Translations under genes and position numbers: made by a program | Shown here: piece by piece, positions 38,393 through 47,314 of the stretch | How positions within the stretch are numbered: the stretch's first letter is position 1 | Layout of the letters: the number at the start of each line of letters is the position of its first letter | Notes under the pieces: generated by a model | Seen by the model: only the letters and a program-made list of their open reading frames with translations | Database searches by the model: none | What the model was told of the DNA's origin: nothing | Assembly: GCF_900184815.1 (NCBI RefSeq) | Contig: NZ_FXXQ01000004.1 | Coordinates: 184,214-248,213 of the forward strand | Origin: Boseongicola aestuarii | GTDB taxonomy: Bacteria; Pseudomonadota; Alphaproteobacteria; Rhodobacterales; Rhodobacteraceae | Reading direction: 5' to 3' | DNA: 64,000 nt

Positions 38393-39100
38393 ATGCGGTT
38401 TCCAAGCCCTCTTGTGCCTGCGCGACTTGTGCGACGCTATAAACGCTTTCTGGCTGATGTTGAGCTTGAAGGAACGGGGGAGCTGACGGTTGCGCATTGC
38501 CCGAACCCCGGCGCGATGCTGGGACTTGCGGAACCGGGAACTCGGGTCTGGCTTGAGCCGAATGATGATCCAAGGAAGAAGCTGAAGTTCGGTTGGCGTT
38601 TGGTTGAACTGCCGGGGGGTCATCTGGCGGGGATCGATACCGGCGTGCCGAACCGTGTTGTCAGCGAGGCACTTGCGGCGGGCGCCATTTCCGAGTTGGC
38701 GGCCTGGGACAATGTGCGCCCGGAAGTCCGGTATGCCGAAAAAAGCAGGATCGATTTTCTGCTGAGTGGTGCGGGCAAGCCTGACGTGTATGTCGAAGTG
38801 AAGAACGTTCATCTTCGAAGAGAAAGCGATCTTGCCGAGTTTCCCGACTGCGTGACGGCGCGCGGCGCGCGTCATCTGGATGATCTGGCCGCTATGGTTG
38901 GCGAGGGTCATCGCGCTGTGATGGTCTATCTAGTGCAACGCACAGACTGTGGCCGTTTCGACCTGGCTCGTGATCTTGATCCTGCTTACGGCGCCGCTTT
39001 TGATCGTGCGCGAAAGGCGGGTGTCGAGGCGATTTGTTATGGCACGGAAATCACGCGCGGGGGCGTTGAGATCGGCGCGCCGATCCCGCTGATGGTGTGA
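38393..39100 (+). CDS. sfsA: SfsA family DNA/RNA nuclease
   Basis: 235 residues from the ATG at 38393. Family motifs are RRYKRFLADVEL, AHCPNPGAMLGL, VWLEPNDDPRKKLKF, RIDFLLSG (with the acidic metal ligand) and VYVEVKNVHL (ExK of a PD-(D/E)XK nuclease). E. coli SfsA was named for sugar-fermentation stimulation; the family is now described as nuclease-like. Confidence 0.94.
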   Translation: MRFPSPLVPARLVRRYKRFLADVELEGTGELTVAHCPNPGAMLGLAEPGTRVWLEPNDDPRKKLKFGWRLVELPGGHLAGIDTGVPNRVVSEALAAGAISELAAWDNVRPEVRYAEKSRIDFLLSGAGKPDVYVEVKNVHLRRESDLAEFPDCVTARGARHLDDLAAMVGEGHRAVMVYLVQRTDCGRFDLARDLDPAYGAAFDRARKAGVEAICYGTEITRGGVEIGAPIPLMV

Positions 39101-39160
39101 CGCAATGCCCGAGGTGGCTAGCGAAATCCGTGTAAACCTCCTATATCGACCTGAAACCAC

Positions 39161-39988
39161 ATGGGAATTGAGACTTTGGACGACCGCAGGCAGGGCCGGA
39201 TGACGAAAGACGGCATCCGTATTTACGACCAGGACGATTTTGCAGGTATGCATCGGGCGGGCGCGTTGGCGGCCCGTATTCTTGACGATATCGCACCGCT
39301 TGTCGTGCCGGGAGCAACCACCGGTGAAATCGATGATGCCATTACGCGCATGGTCGAAGAGGCCGGAGCGACGTCCGCAACCATTGGGTACAAAGGCTAT
39401 CAGCACGCCAGTTGCATCAGTGTGAACCACGTGGTCTGCCATGGCATACCGGGCGAGAAACGTTTGAAAGACGGCGATATTCTGAACGTCGACGTGACTG
39501 TGATCGTTGACGGATGGTTCGGTGATACAAGTCGCATGTTCGCGGCAGGTGGATTGTCACGCAAGGCCGAGCGGCTGATTCAGGTGACCCATGACGCTTT
39601 GTTCAAGGGTATCGAGGCGGTTAAGCCGGGCAATACCTTCGGTGATATCGGCCATGCCATTCAGGCTTATGTCGAAGCACACCGCATGTCAGTGGTTCGC
39701 GATTTTTGCGGACATGGGCTGGGGCGTGTGTTTCATGCGCCGCCAAATGTCTTGCACTATGGCCGACCAGGAACGGGCGCGGAGCTTGAGCCGGGCATGT
39801 TCTTCACGATCGAACCCATGGTCAACCTTGGCCGCCCCGAAACCAAGGTTTTGTCCGATGACTGGACGGCCGTGACCCGTGACAAATCACTCTCTGCTCA
39901 GTTCGAGCATTCGGTGGGCGTGACGGAAGACGGTGTCGAGATTTTCACGTTGTCGCCTGCGGGCAAGTTTCACCCTACCTGGGGCTAG
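39161..39988 (+). CDS. map: methionine aminopeptidase type I
   Basis: 275-residue cytoplasmic metalloprotease that removes N-terminal Met from nascent proteins. The five metal ligands are present in NVDVTVIVDGWFGDTSRMF (two Asp), GHGLGRVFH (His), TIEPMV (Glu) and AQFEHSVGVTEDG (Glu). The start at 39161 is the longest reasonable; ATG at 39200 (MTKDGIRIYD) is an alternative. Type I by length and lack of an insert. Confidence 0.95.
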   Translation: MGIETLDDRRQGRMTKDGIRIYDQDDFAGMHRAGALAARILDDIAPLVVPGATTGEIDDAITRMVEEAGATSATIGYKGYQHASCISVNHVVCHGIPGEKRLKDGDILNVDVTVIVDGWFGDTSRMFAAGGLSRKAERLIQVTHDALFKGIEAVKPGNTFGDIGHAIQAYVEAHRMSVVRDFCGHGLGRVFHAPPNVLHYGRPGTGAELEPGMFFTIEPMVNLGRPETKVLSDDWTAVTRDKSLSAQFEHSVGVTEDGVEIFTLSPAGKFHPTWG

Positions 39989-40105
39989 GCCGGTTGCTTT
40001 GAATGATCTGCACGTCCTTGAGGATGCACGGCGCATGCCATGATCGGGTGCCACATCAATCGCTTTTTCGGCGCGTTATACTGGTTTGGTGCAACCGAGC
40101 CGGGG

Positions 40106-40129
40106 TCCGGGCGCCTTCATGCGCCCGGA
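40106..40129. terminator. hairpin between map and cynS
   Basis: Nine-bp stem TCCGGGCGC / GCGCCCGGA with loop CTTCAT. It lies between convergent genes and could end both transcripts. The tract after it is not a clear T run on either strand, so the call is moderate. Confidence 0.5.
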
Positions 40130-40162
40130 AGCCTTTGAGCGGCCGTTCCGTATCATCGGAAC

Positions 40163-40549
40163 CTACCAGCTATTGTAACCAAGATATTTGCCGGTCATCT
40201 CGACCTTTACACGGTCGCCTTTGGGGTTTTCTATCCGGGTCACGGACATGTCGAAATCGATGGCCGACATGATCCCATCGCCGAATTTCTCTTGAATGAG
40301 TGCTTTGAGTGTCGGGCCATATACACCCACAATTTCATAAAAACGATAGATGCATGGATCTGTCGGAACAGCCTGTTCCCAGATCTTGGTGGGGCTTTCC
40401 GCCAGCACGCTTTCGGCTTCCTGCGGCAGGCCCATGACGCTGACCATCAGCTTTGCCTTTTCGAGTGGAAATGCATTCATGCCCATAGCAGCTGAATGGG
40501 TCCACACCGGAGACATGCCGATCTTTTCGGCAATCTCTTCCCAGGTCAT
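40163..40549 (-). CDS. cynS: cyanate hydratase, 5'-truncated
   Basis: Cyanase converts cyanate and bicarbonate to carbamate and CO2, detoxifying cyanate. From the first ATG (40549) the protein has 128 residues instead of the usual about 147-156. The catalytic Arg, Glu and Ser are kept in IYRFYEIVGVYG and GDGIMSAIDF. Family-like sequence (AESKKQAG) continues upstream of the ATG in frame to a TGA, with no start codon. Part of the first helix and the original start appear lost to sequence carrying a dispersed repeat. It may be inactive, or folded from the internal ATG. Confidence 0.8.
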   Translation of the reverse strand: MTWEEIAEKIGMSPVWTHSAAMGMNAFPLEKAKLMVSVMGLPQEAESVLAESPTKIWEQAVPTDPCIYRFYEIVGVYGPTLKALIQEKFGDGIMSAIDFDMSVTRIENPKGDRVKVEMTGKYLGYNSW

Positions 40550-40794
40550 CCCGGCCTGTTTCTTACTCTCGGCGGTGTTGTGGCAGCGGAGATTCAGTCA
40601 GCGCGATTGCTCCGCTCCCTCGATTGGTCAAGTCGGGCTCGAAGCCGCCATTTGCTGCAGCGAGAACTGATGATTGCTCTGCGGACTGGGCGGTTATTCG
40701 TCTATCCGCTGTCCACGTATCGAAAATGGAATCGTTGCGCCCTTAGGAAATTCAGCAGAGGCTGAGATTATCAAAGCAGAAATGGGGATAAGCG

Positions 40795-41127
40795 ATGGCG
40801 ATTTTCGAAGAATTGAACAAGGCAATCCAAAACCGAGATGCGGACGCATATGTCGCGCTCTACAGCGACGATGCTATTTTTATTCGGCACCAAACCGGGA
40901 CCGAAATGAACAGAGACGAGTTCAGCGACCTGATTAAAAAGATGATGGCGTCCGACAAAACCGACATGGGCGTGCGACGTTGTATTTACGAGAATGACGA
41001 TATTCTAGTGATGCACTCGGTTAATGACTATCCTGACGGGACCCGTGAGGCGGTCTTGATGTCTTGTCTAAAGAAAGACGGAAAAATTAGCCGTGTCGAG
41101 ACGGGCGCAACGCCAATCCGGAAATAA
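40795..41127 (+). CDS. NTF2-like (SnoaL/DUF4440) protein
   Basis: 110-residue single-domain protein of the NTF2-like cone fold. The N-terminal helix pattern FEELNKAIQNRDADAYVALYSDDAIFIRHQTGTEMNRDEF is typical. Members bind or transform small hydrophobic ligands; no catalytic role can be assigned. GGGGAT precedes the ATG. It sits alone in the accessory region. Confidence 0.8.
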   Translation: MAIFEELNKAIQNRDADAYVALYSDDAIFIRHQTGTEMNRDEFSDLIKKMMASDKTDMGVRRCIYENDDILVMHSVNDYPDGTREAVLMSCLKKDGKISRVETGATPIRK

Positions 41128-41316
41128 CCCTGTTTCGCGTCTATAGCCTGATACGACCGTATGCCGGACTCTGATACCTTTCAGAGTAAATGACTGCTGT
41201 GCGGTCAAACTGTCGTCATATAAGACCGGACTGAATGCAGCCACATTCGCAAAAGCCAACGACTTCAGATAGTGTCTTACTCATTAGTGGATTACTTAGC
41301 AGACAGGGGCCTCACT

Positions 41317-42129
41317 GTGTCTAACAGTTCTTCCAGTTTCGTAGGAGATATTCCGGAGCACTACGATAACGGCCTTGGCCCTAACATCTTCGTCGACTAT
41401 GCCGAAATGCTCTCTGACCTCTGCTGCAACGTCGATGCAAGGAATGTCATCGAGCTCGCGGCCGGGACGGGGATATTGAGCAGATTGTTAAGGAACAAGT
41501 TGCCCGCCAATTCCCAGTTAATGGTTACAGACCTAAACCAACCAATGCTGGACGTCGCTAAAGGCAAGTTTTCCGAAGAAGAAAACGTTGAGTTTCGCGT
41601 AGCAAATGCAATGGACTTGCCTTTCGGCGACGAGGCTTTTGATCTCATTGTTTGTCAATTCGGCGTCATGTTTTTCCCTGACAAACCAGTTTCATACCGG
41701 GAAGCGGCTCGCGTTCTGAAGCCTGGGGGGCGTTATGTTTTCAACGTCTGGAGCGCAATGTCGGAAAATCCGTTCGCAATAATGGCGCAGGATGTAGGTA
41801 CGAAATTCTTTCCAGACGATCCGCCTGGGTTCTATAAGGTCCCCTTTCACTATGGGAACCCAGAAGAGGTTCAAGCGGATTTGGAATCTGGCGGGTGGTC
41901 CGAAGTGGAGCATGAGACTACCCAACTCAACAAGACGATCGCCAATCCAGAAGCATTTGCAGCGGCGCTCGTTTATGGCAACCCGCTCATCGACGAAATC
42001 AGAGAACGCGGTGGAGTGGACCCGAGAGAGGTTGTTTCAGAGATGCAGTCCGCTCTCAGGGCGACATTCGGATCAAGCGGCATGACAATGCCCCTGTCCG
42101 CAACAACCTTTAATTGCCGAATGTCGTAA
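41317..42129 (+). CDS. class I SAM-dependent methyltransferase
   Basis: 270 residues from the GTG at 41317, which has AGGGG seven bases upstream; an upstream in-frame GTG at 41272 would add 15 residues without family similarity. The SAM site is VIELAAGTGILSRLL (motif I) and ANAMDLPFGDEAFDLIVCQFGVMFF (motifs II-III), then EAARVLKPGGRYVFNVW. Substrate unknown. The lower GC than the first 40 kb suggests a transferred gene. Confidence 0.85.
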   Translation: MSNSSSSFVGDIPEHYDNGLGPNIFVDYAEMLSDLCCNVDARNVIELAAGTGILSRLLRNKLPANSQLMVTDLNQPMLDVAKGKFSEEENVEFRVANAMDLPFGDEAFDLIVCQFGVMFFPDKPVSYREAARVLKPGGRYVFNVWSAMSENPFAIMAQDVGTKFFPDDPPGFYKVPFHYGNPEEVQADLESGGWSEVEHETTQLNKTIANPEAFAAALVYGNPLIDEIRERGGVDPREVVSEMQSALRATFGSSGMTMPLSATTFNCRMS

Positions 42130-42161
42130 TCGTGCGATTTATGCTTACTCGCCACGCCTGC

Positions 42162-42185
42162 TTTGGGCTCAGAGCGGTCATTGGC
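42162..42185 (+). repeat. copy of a dispersed short repeat
   Basis: The 24-base unit (GGGCTCAGAGCGGTCATTGGC at its core) matches the reverse complement of 63914-63936 at most positions and, more loosely, 40681-40701. See the finding on dispersed units. Confidence 0.5.
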
Positions 42186-42413
42186 TAGGCGCTCGATGAA
42201 GGTTTTGTTGCGAACGGCTAGAAACGGAGATTGTCCGTTTCATCTGCGCGCAGACCTTTCGAGTTAGGCTTGACGGTCAGATAACTGCGCCAGTCGCGGC
42301 CCTGCCATAAGATAGCTGAGCGCCCACCGACCCGGCACATGTCGGCGCCGCCCAACTCATGCGCCGCGTGGCCGGACGCGCTGGTCAATCACAACGCATC
42401 ATCGCAAAGCGTA

Positions 42414-43718
42414 TCATGTCACCTCGATCCAAGTTTTCATTCCCGAAGCCTGATGTTCGAGCATATGGCAATGCAGCAACCACTTGCCGGGGTTGTCAAA
42501 GACAGCGACGATCTTTCGGATTGCGCCGCGTTCGACCAGAGAAGTATCACGAAAGTCACCCATCGACCCATCGTCACTCAACTCGTGAAAGTGGTGACCG
42601 TGCAGGTGAATTCCGTGCGGAAAGCTTGTGTCATTAATTATTTCTATGATGGCTGTTTCGCCGCGTTTGATTTTCGCGAAAGGCGCGCTCTTCAGGCCAG
42701 ACACACCGTTGAAGGCCCAGATGTCATCACCCGCGTGGCGCCCGCCCATCGCACCGCCTTCCATCCTGAGTGTCAGGTTATGGTCGGGTGTCTCAGCAGG
42801 ATAAGGCAAATTGGTTGCCGGCAAGCCGGAAATATTTGATCTCGCCGGGTCAGGGTTCTCGCCCGCTATCGAAAGCGACCCCATTTCGTAAAGCTCATCG
42901 CGTGCCACGAAGAGGAAATCCACCTGTGCCGTCACATCGCCGATAATGTCCACGCGCTGAGCCGGAGCGATTTGAATGTCTGAGAGATCCCGTGGTTCAG
43001 CAAGGGGCATACCATCGAGGGCAACGACTTTGGCGTTCAGCCCTTCAATTCGTATAGGAAACACGCGAGCTGTGGCGGTGTTGATAAGGCGCAACCGCAC
43101 CCGATCCCCTAGTCGCACATTTTCCTGCGATGGCAATATCATCGCATAGTTCCCTAGGCGCCCGGCATGCGAGAAGTCGTGCATGTTCCCGAAGCCGCCC
43201 ATAATCGCTCCGTTTTCATCCAGACGCCAGTCGTCGAGAGTGACTGTGATGTCGGCATCGACCTCTGGTGGGTCAATCTCATCGACAATCAACGGCCCAT
43301 AAAGTCCGCGGGCCACTTGTTCCCAAGACTGATGATGAGAGTGATACCAAAAGGTGCCTGCGTCAGGCACCTTGAATGTATAGTCGAAAGTCTCTCCGGG
43401 TTGAACGAGTGGTTGGGTTAAGCCGGGCACACCGTCCATTGCATTCTCCAGACGTATCCCGTGCCAATGGACGGATGACGGTTGCTCGGTGCGGTTCTCA
43501 AATCGAAGTGCAAGTGTGTCGCCTTGGCGAACCCGCAATTCTGGCCCCGGAGACGACCCGTTGAAGCCCCACAGCGCGGTCGCATTTTGACCCGCAGGTA
43601 ACACTTGCAGGCTGACAGCTTCTGCACGCAAGACGCTCGGAGTAGCGAGTGCATGTCTCGGCATCGCAAATGCGGCGGCGGCAGTGCTCAGTAGAGTTCG
43701 ACGTGTGAGCTTCATCAT
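42414..43718 (-). CDS. multicopper oxidase, Tat-exported
   Basis: 434 residues. The N-terminus MMKLTRRTLLSTAAAAFAM carries a twin-arginine signal, implying a folded periplasmic enzyme. All four copper motifs are present: SVHWHGIR, FWYHSHHQSW, FPHGIHLHGHHFH and LLHCHMLEHQASGM (type 1 site with axial Met). The three-domain length fits laccase/CueO relatives; there is no Met-rich CueO insert. The substrate could be Cu(I), Mn(II) or phenols. Two adjacent ATG codons (43718, 43715) are possible starts. Confidence 0.9.
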   Translation of the reverse strand: MMKLTRRTLLSTAAAAFAMPRHALATPSVLRAEAVSLQVLPAGQNATALWGFNGSSPGPELRVRQGDTLALRFENRTEQPSSVHWHGIRLENAMDGVPGLTQPLVQPGETFDYTFKVPDAGTFWYHSHHQSWEQVARGLYGPLIVDEIDPPEVDADITVTLDDWRLDENGAIMGGFGNMHDFSHAGRLGNYAMILPSQENVRLGDRVRLRLINTATARVFPIRIEGLNAKVVALDGMPLAEPRDLSDIQIAPAQRVDIIGDVTAQVDFLFVARDELYEMGSLSIAGENPDPARSNISGLPATNLPYPAETPDHNLTLRMEGGAMGGRHAGDDIWAFNGVSGLKSAPFAKIKRGETAIIEIINDTSFPHGIHLHGHHFHELSDDGSMGDFRDTSLVERGAIRKIVAVFDNPGKWLLHCHMLEHQASGMKTWIEVT

Positions 43719-44201
43719 TCCCAAATCCCGTTTTTTTTGCGGTGATCATCGTATGTGGATGACCCAACGTCCAATGAATGCCGAGCGCAGAAAGTGCCGT
43801 CGGAGTAGCAAGAACATTTTTTCGAGAACGCGACTCCGACCTTCTGAGCTTTGTAAAGGTTCCGCCCACTGGACGGTCAAGCAAGTGCTCCAAGAGGGGA
43901 TATCACAATTTTGTGTGTAGAGCAGACCTAGAGTGGTTTTGCTCGGACGTTATGAGTTTCCACTGAGCGGACATAAAACGGAAATAGAGCGCCAGGCGCG
44001 TCGGTCAGTTCAATACGTAGGCCCGCAAGTCCGCGGCAGGTGGCGCAATGCATGACTGACAGCCCGGACGCAGGATCGGTGTTTGTGAGGTTGCGGCCCC
44101 GGTTTTCGACGATACTCTCTACTGCTAAATCCTATCAAACCGAATTCAGGGCATTTCTCGAGAACCAGCATCAAGTTGTAAGCTTAGAGGGCGTTTGCAG
44201 A
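43719..44201. other. 483-base spacer before the formate dehydrogenase island
   Basis: AT-richer sequence without a recognisable gene. A frame open from 44040 continues into the DUF2478 gene but its first 54 residues resemble nothing I know. The spacer must hold the promoters of the divergent multicopper oxidase and DUF2478 genes. No clear operator was found. Confidence 0.5.
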
Positions 44202-44738
44202 ATGAACATCGCATATACATTTTCATCCGAGACTGGCGGTACGGATTTACTGTTGTTTCAATTTGCAGCTCGTCTTTGCGAAGACGGGTACAGTCCGGTA
44301 GGCACAGTGCAAATTAATGAACGGTGCAAATCGTCAGGGAGGTGCGACATGGATGTGAAAGTGCTTCCTGACGGACCCTTGATCAGAATTTCCCAAGATC
44401 TTGGTGCCCTATCGCGAGGTTGCAGATTGGATGCCTCCGCCCTTGAAAGCGCTATCGGACTTGTCGCGGGACGTTTGGACAGGAATTCCGAGTGCTTGAT
44501 CGTCAACAAGTTCGGAAAACACGAAGCCACTGGCCGCGGGTTTCGTCCACTGATCGCACAAGCTCTTGAACTCGAGGTGCCGATTATCGTTGGTCTGAAC
44601 CGATTGAACCACGACGCATTCTTGGAATTCACTGACGGTGCGGCAGAGCATTTGGAAGCTACCGAAACGGCTCTGCGGGAGTGGCTAGACTCCATCTTAC
44701 AAAGTGACCGTTCGCAAAAGACGGATCACGTTGCGTAG
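44202..44738 (+). CDS. DUF2478 protein
   Basis: 178 residues from the ATG at 44202 (MNIAYTFSSETGGTDLLL). The sequence CDMDVKVLPDGPLIRISQDLGALSRGCRLDASALE is the family core, and a later LIVNKFGKHEATGRGF gives the pattern of a P-loop-derived fold (KFGK.EA.G.G). DUF2478 genes occur near molybdenum or tungsten transport and enzyme genes; the function is unknown. Here it flanks a formate dehydrogenase island, in keeping with a role in metal or cofactor supply. Confidence 0.8.
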   Translation: MNIAYTFSSETGGTDLLLFQFAARLCEDGYSPVGTVQINERCKSSGRCDMDVKVLPDGPLIRISQDLGALSRGCRLDASALESAIGLVAGRLDRNSECLIVNKFGKHEATGRGFRPLIAQALELEVPIIVGLNRLNHDAFLEFTDGAAEHLEATETALREWLDSILQSDRSQKTDHVA

Positions 44739-44778
44739 GCTTTGTCGAGTTTCCAGAGCTACCTATGAGTGCTGTTAG

Positions 44779-45270
44779 TTAGTGGTCGTGACCGTCATCC
44801 AGTGAGCCATGAATCGCGAATTGGTCTAAGCCTGCGTCGCGAGGCTCTATGGTTCGGTAACTCTCTTTTACTCCGGATTCTGTCAATATACGGGTCACTG
44901 TCATCAGCGTATTCGGCGGCTGACCTGAGCACATATCGGCCATCTGCATGATCTCATGCTCGGCGACTCCCATTGCCTCTTCGGCGGAAGGGGCTCCGTA
45001 AATATCAACAAAATGCTGTGCCAGCGCGTGCTTAAGAGTTTCGAGCTCAACCGGTTCAATTTGCGTTACTGCCACGAAAGTCACACGACCAAACGTTTCA
45101 ACTCCAAGCCATCCATTCGTGAAAGCTTGGCGAGCCTTGCCCGCGAGATCTGACTCGGACCAATTCGAGAATTCGAACCCGCCTGATATGCACCATTCGC
45201 CGGTTCTCGCAGGCGAATGAAAGACATTCATATCGCTCTCATCGAAGTGGATTGCTCGAGCTAGCATCAT
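44779..45270 (-). CDS. DUF6505-type protein
   Basis: 163 residues, soluble. The N-terminal pattern ARAIHFDESDMNVFHSPARTGEWCISGGFEF followed by GKARQAFTNGWLGVETFG matches my memory of DUF6505, found with formate dehydrogenase accessory genes in alphaproteobacteria. The tail is rich in His and Asp (GSLDDGHDH) and might bind metal. It is the last of four coupled minus-strand genes (DUF6494, mrp, ligase-like, DUF6505). Start at 45270 or the next codon 45267. Confidence 0.75.
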   Translation of the reverse strand: MMLARAIHFDESDMNVFHSPARTGEWCISGGFEFSNWSESDLAGKARQAFTNGWLGVETFGRVTFVAVTQIEPVELETLKHALAQHFVDIYGAPSAEEAMGVAEHEIMQMADMCSGQPPNTLMTVTRILTESGVKESYRTIEPRDAGLDQFAIHGSLDDGHDH

Positions 45271-45271
45271 G

Positions 45272-45976
45272 TTAGCTGTTCTCCAAAAGATGGGTGAGGG
45301 GGATCAGATGTGTTGTGGCTTCGTCACGTAGCAGCATGCCAAGGCGCTCGTCTATTCCAAGGTAAGTTCCTGATGTACCAGCAATTTCTATGTCCTCTCC
45401 TATTCCATGGGCAAGTCCGCGCCATTCCTTGTGAAGGGAACTTACCCCTTCATCCGACCAACGGTTTATTCCGACAAGCGTGTGTTTGACCCAAGATTCG
45501 ACCAGCATGTCAGCCTTCACGTCAGCGCACCCTTCGGCGTAAAGCGCAGTTTGGTTCGGGCTTTCTCCGGGATCATCGCTATCGGGCCAGAGCGGTAAAT
45601 CTAATCCAACCACTAACCAATCGGGCTCGGCCGCGGGAGCGCTGTGGGAGCTAGCGACACGCAGTCTACCGCATTTAGCGCCGTTGATTAGGATATCGCC
45701 GGACCAACCGAGATGAACGGCCACTTCGGGTGGTGCCAGTGCGCCGAGAGCATTCTGAAAGCCTACACCGCATAAAGGCAGCATCGTCATTGCATCTTTC
45801 AGCGGGACATCTGGGGCAAATACCAATGCGGCTCGCAGTTCATTTGCTCCCAAATTGTAAACGACGAGACCTGCGTCGCAGCCGCGTGCGGCCTCGACGC
45901 ATGCTTTGTCGAACGGATCAACTTGGCCTTCGACAGCCAATCCCCAAAAAAGGGGCGGAAAGGTTGGAGAGCTCAT
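45272..45976 (-). CDS. biotin/lipoate--protein ligase-like protein (DUF4444 C-terminus)
   Basis: 234 residues. The N-terminal region FPPLFWGLAVEGQVDPFDKACVEAARGCDAGLVVYN and the centre GVGFQNALGALAPPEVAVHLGWSGDILINGAKCGRLR show the BPL/LplA fold. The C-terminal 60 residues correspond to DUF4444. Classic ligases have a K-x-x-G catalytic lysine motif; here the matching place reads AKCGRL, so standard lipoyl or biotinyl transfer is uncertain. Its start overlaps the mrp stop (ATGA). A role in formate dehydrogenase maturation is inferred from context only. Confidence 0.8.
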   Translation of the reverse strand: MSSPTFPPLFWGLAVEGQVDPFDKACVEAARGCDAGLVVYNLGANELRAALVFAPDVPLKDAMTMLPLCGVGFQNALGALAPPEVAVHLGWSGDILINGAKCGRLRVASSHSAPAAEPDWLVVGLDLPLWPDSDDPGESPNQTALYAEGCADVKADMLVESWVKHTLVGINRWSDEGVSSLHKEWRGLAHGIGEDIEIAGTSGTYLGIDERLGMLLRDEATTHLIPLTHLLENS

Positions 45977-47028
45977 GCAGATCCCATATCAATCAGAGCT
46001 TTTGCAACCGTACGGAAACCCTTGGCCTGCGCCGAGTCCGGTTTGCTAACTACTATGGGCGCGCCACCGTCTGCGGCCAGCCTGATGTCGAGGTGGAGCG
46101 GGATTTCCGCAAGTAGCGGAATGCCTAGTTTATTCGCCTCGGAAGTAACACCGCCGTGTCCAAAGACATGCTCTTCATGACCACAGCTGGAGCAGATATG
46201 CGTGCTCATGTTCTCAATCATTCCCAAAATCGGGGTCTTCATCTGATTGAACATATCAATGCCTTTTCGGGCGTCCAGAAGAGCAATATCCTGCGGTGTC
46301 GACACGATTATGGCACCGTCGAGATGCGCTTTTTGTGCAAGTGTCATTTGCACATCGCCTGTCCCCGGCGGCAGGTCCACAATGAGGACATCCAACGCGC
46401 CCCATTGAACCTGCGACAACATTTGCTGCAAGGCTCCCATCAACATGGGGCCGCGCCAAACAACGGCCTGATCTTCGTTGGTCATTAGACCGATCGACAT
46501 CATCGTGACGCCGTGGTTCCTCAAGGGGAGAATGATTTTACCGTCGGGGCTTTGTGGGCGGCCCGACACACCAAGCATGCGTGGCTGTGATGGTCCGTAT
46601 ACGTCTGCATCCAACAGCCCGACTCGCCGGCCTTCGGCCGCGAGGGCACAGGCAAGATTGGATGCAACAGTTGATTTCCCGACGCCACCTTTCCCCGATG
46701 CGACAGCGATTATCCGGTCAATTCCAGGAATTTTTTCTGGACCAGAAGGTTCGGCCTTGCGCCCGGTGCCGAGATCGGGCGGGGGTTTTGGTGTGGAATG
46801 CGCGGTCATCACGATGGAGACAGCGCTCGCTCCGAGTTTCTTGAGTGCGTCTTCGGCTTTGGACTTAGCCTCGCCGTAGGGTGCTGGGCTTTCAACCTCC
46901 ATAACGAAGCGGACTGAGGTGTCCTCAACCTGCAGGGCCCGAACTAAGCCGGCGTCCACAATGTTTGTTCCAGATGGCGCGTCGATACCTCTTAGGCAGG
47001 CGAGCACTTCCTCCCGGGTAAGTGCCAT
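45973..47028 (-). CDS. Mrp/NBP35-family Fe-S carrier ATPase
   Basis: 351 residues: an N-terminal DUF59/MIP18-like domain (about 1-75) and a deviant P-loop ATPase domain. Walker A is ASGKGGVGKSTVASNLA, and VLIVDLPPGTGDVQMTL follows. The conserved CxxC that holds a bridging 4Fe-4S cluster lies in ENMSTHICSSCGHEEHVFG. Family members insert or carry Fe-S clusters. Its position between DUF6494 and the ligase-like gene points to assembly of the many clusters of the formate dehydrogenase proteins. Confidence 0.92.
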   Translation of the reverse strand: MALTREEVLACLRGIDAPSGTNIVDAGLVRALQVEDTSVRFVMEVESPAPYGEAKSKAEDALKKLGASAVSIVMTAHSTPKPPPDLGTGRKAEPSGPEKIPGIDRIIAVASGKGGVGKSTVASNLACALAAEGRRVGLLDADVYGPSQPRMLGVSGRPQSPDGKIILPLRNHGVTMMSIGLMTNEDQAVVWRGPMLMGALQQMLSQVQWGALDVLIVDLPPGTGDVQMTLAQKAHLDGAIIVSTPQDIALLDARKGIDMFNQMKTPILGMIENMSTHICSSCGHEEHVFGHGGVTSEANKLGIPLLAEIPLHLDIRLAADGGAPIVVSKPDSAQAKGFRTVAKALIDMGSA

Positions 47029-47220
47029 CTATGCGCCTTCAATCTTGCCAGTGACGACGTGTTCGATATCGAGACCGTCGACGGTCAATACCATCTTTGC
47101 AGAGTAGCTTTTGCCTTCGGTACTGCCCGCATTTCGCATGCCTTCTTCGATGGCTTGCTGCGAAGTCACGCCGACCTGTTTGAGGAATTTGCGCATGGAC
47201 ATGTTGAAGTCATCACTCAT
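47029..47220 (-). CDS. DUF6494-type small protein
   Basis: 63 residues: MSDDFNMSMRKFLKQVGVTSQQAIEE and a short C-terminal beta-like part (KMVLTVDGLDIEHVVTGKI). It matches DUF6494, which accompanies formate dehydrogenase accessory genes. Its stop directly abuts the mrp start (TAG-ATG). First gene of the four-gene minus-strand operon. Function unknown. Confidence 0.78.
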   Translation of the reverse strand: MSDDFNMSMRKFLKQVGVTSQQAIEEGMRNAGSTEGKSYSAKMVLTVDGLDIEHVVTGKIEGA

Positions 47221-47248
47221 GGTTACTCGGCCTTATTTTCTGTAAATG

Positions 47249-47278
47249 TTGACGGTTTGACCCTAGCGCCCATAGGCT
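47249..47278 (+). promoter_or_regulatory. possible sigma-70 promoter of the binding-protein/cytochrome gene
   Basis: TTGACG (47249-47254), 18-base spacer, TAGGCT (47273-47278) in the 94-base gap between divergent genes. Transcription would begin near 47285, which favours the ATG at 47315 over ATG codons at 47282 or 47294. Confidence 0.4.
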
Positions 47279-47314
47279 GACATGCAACCCGTTATGAGAT
47301 TTGGAGCTGCCCGA

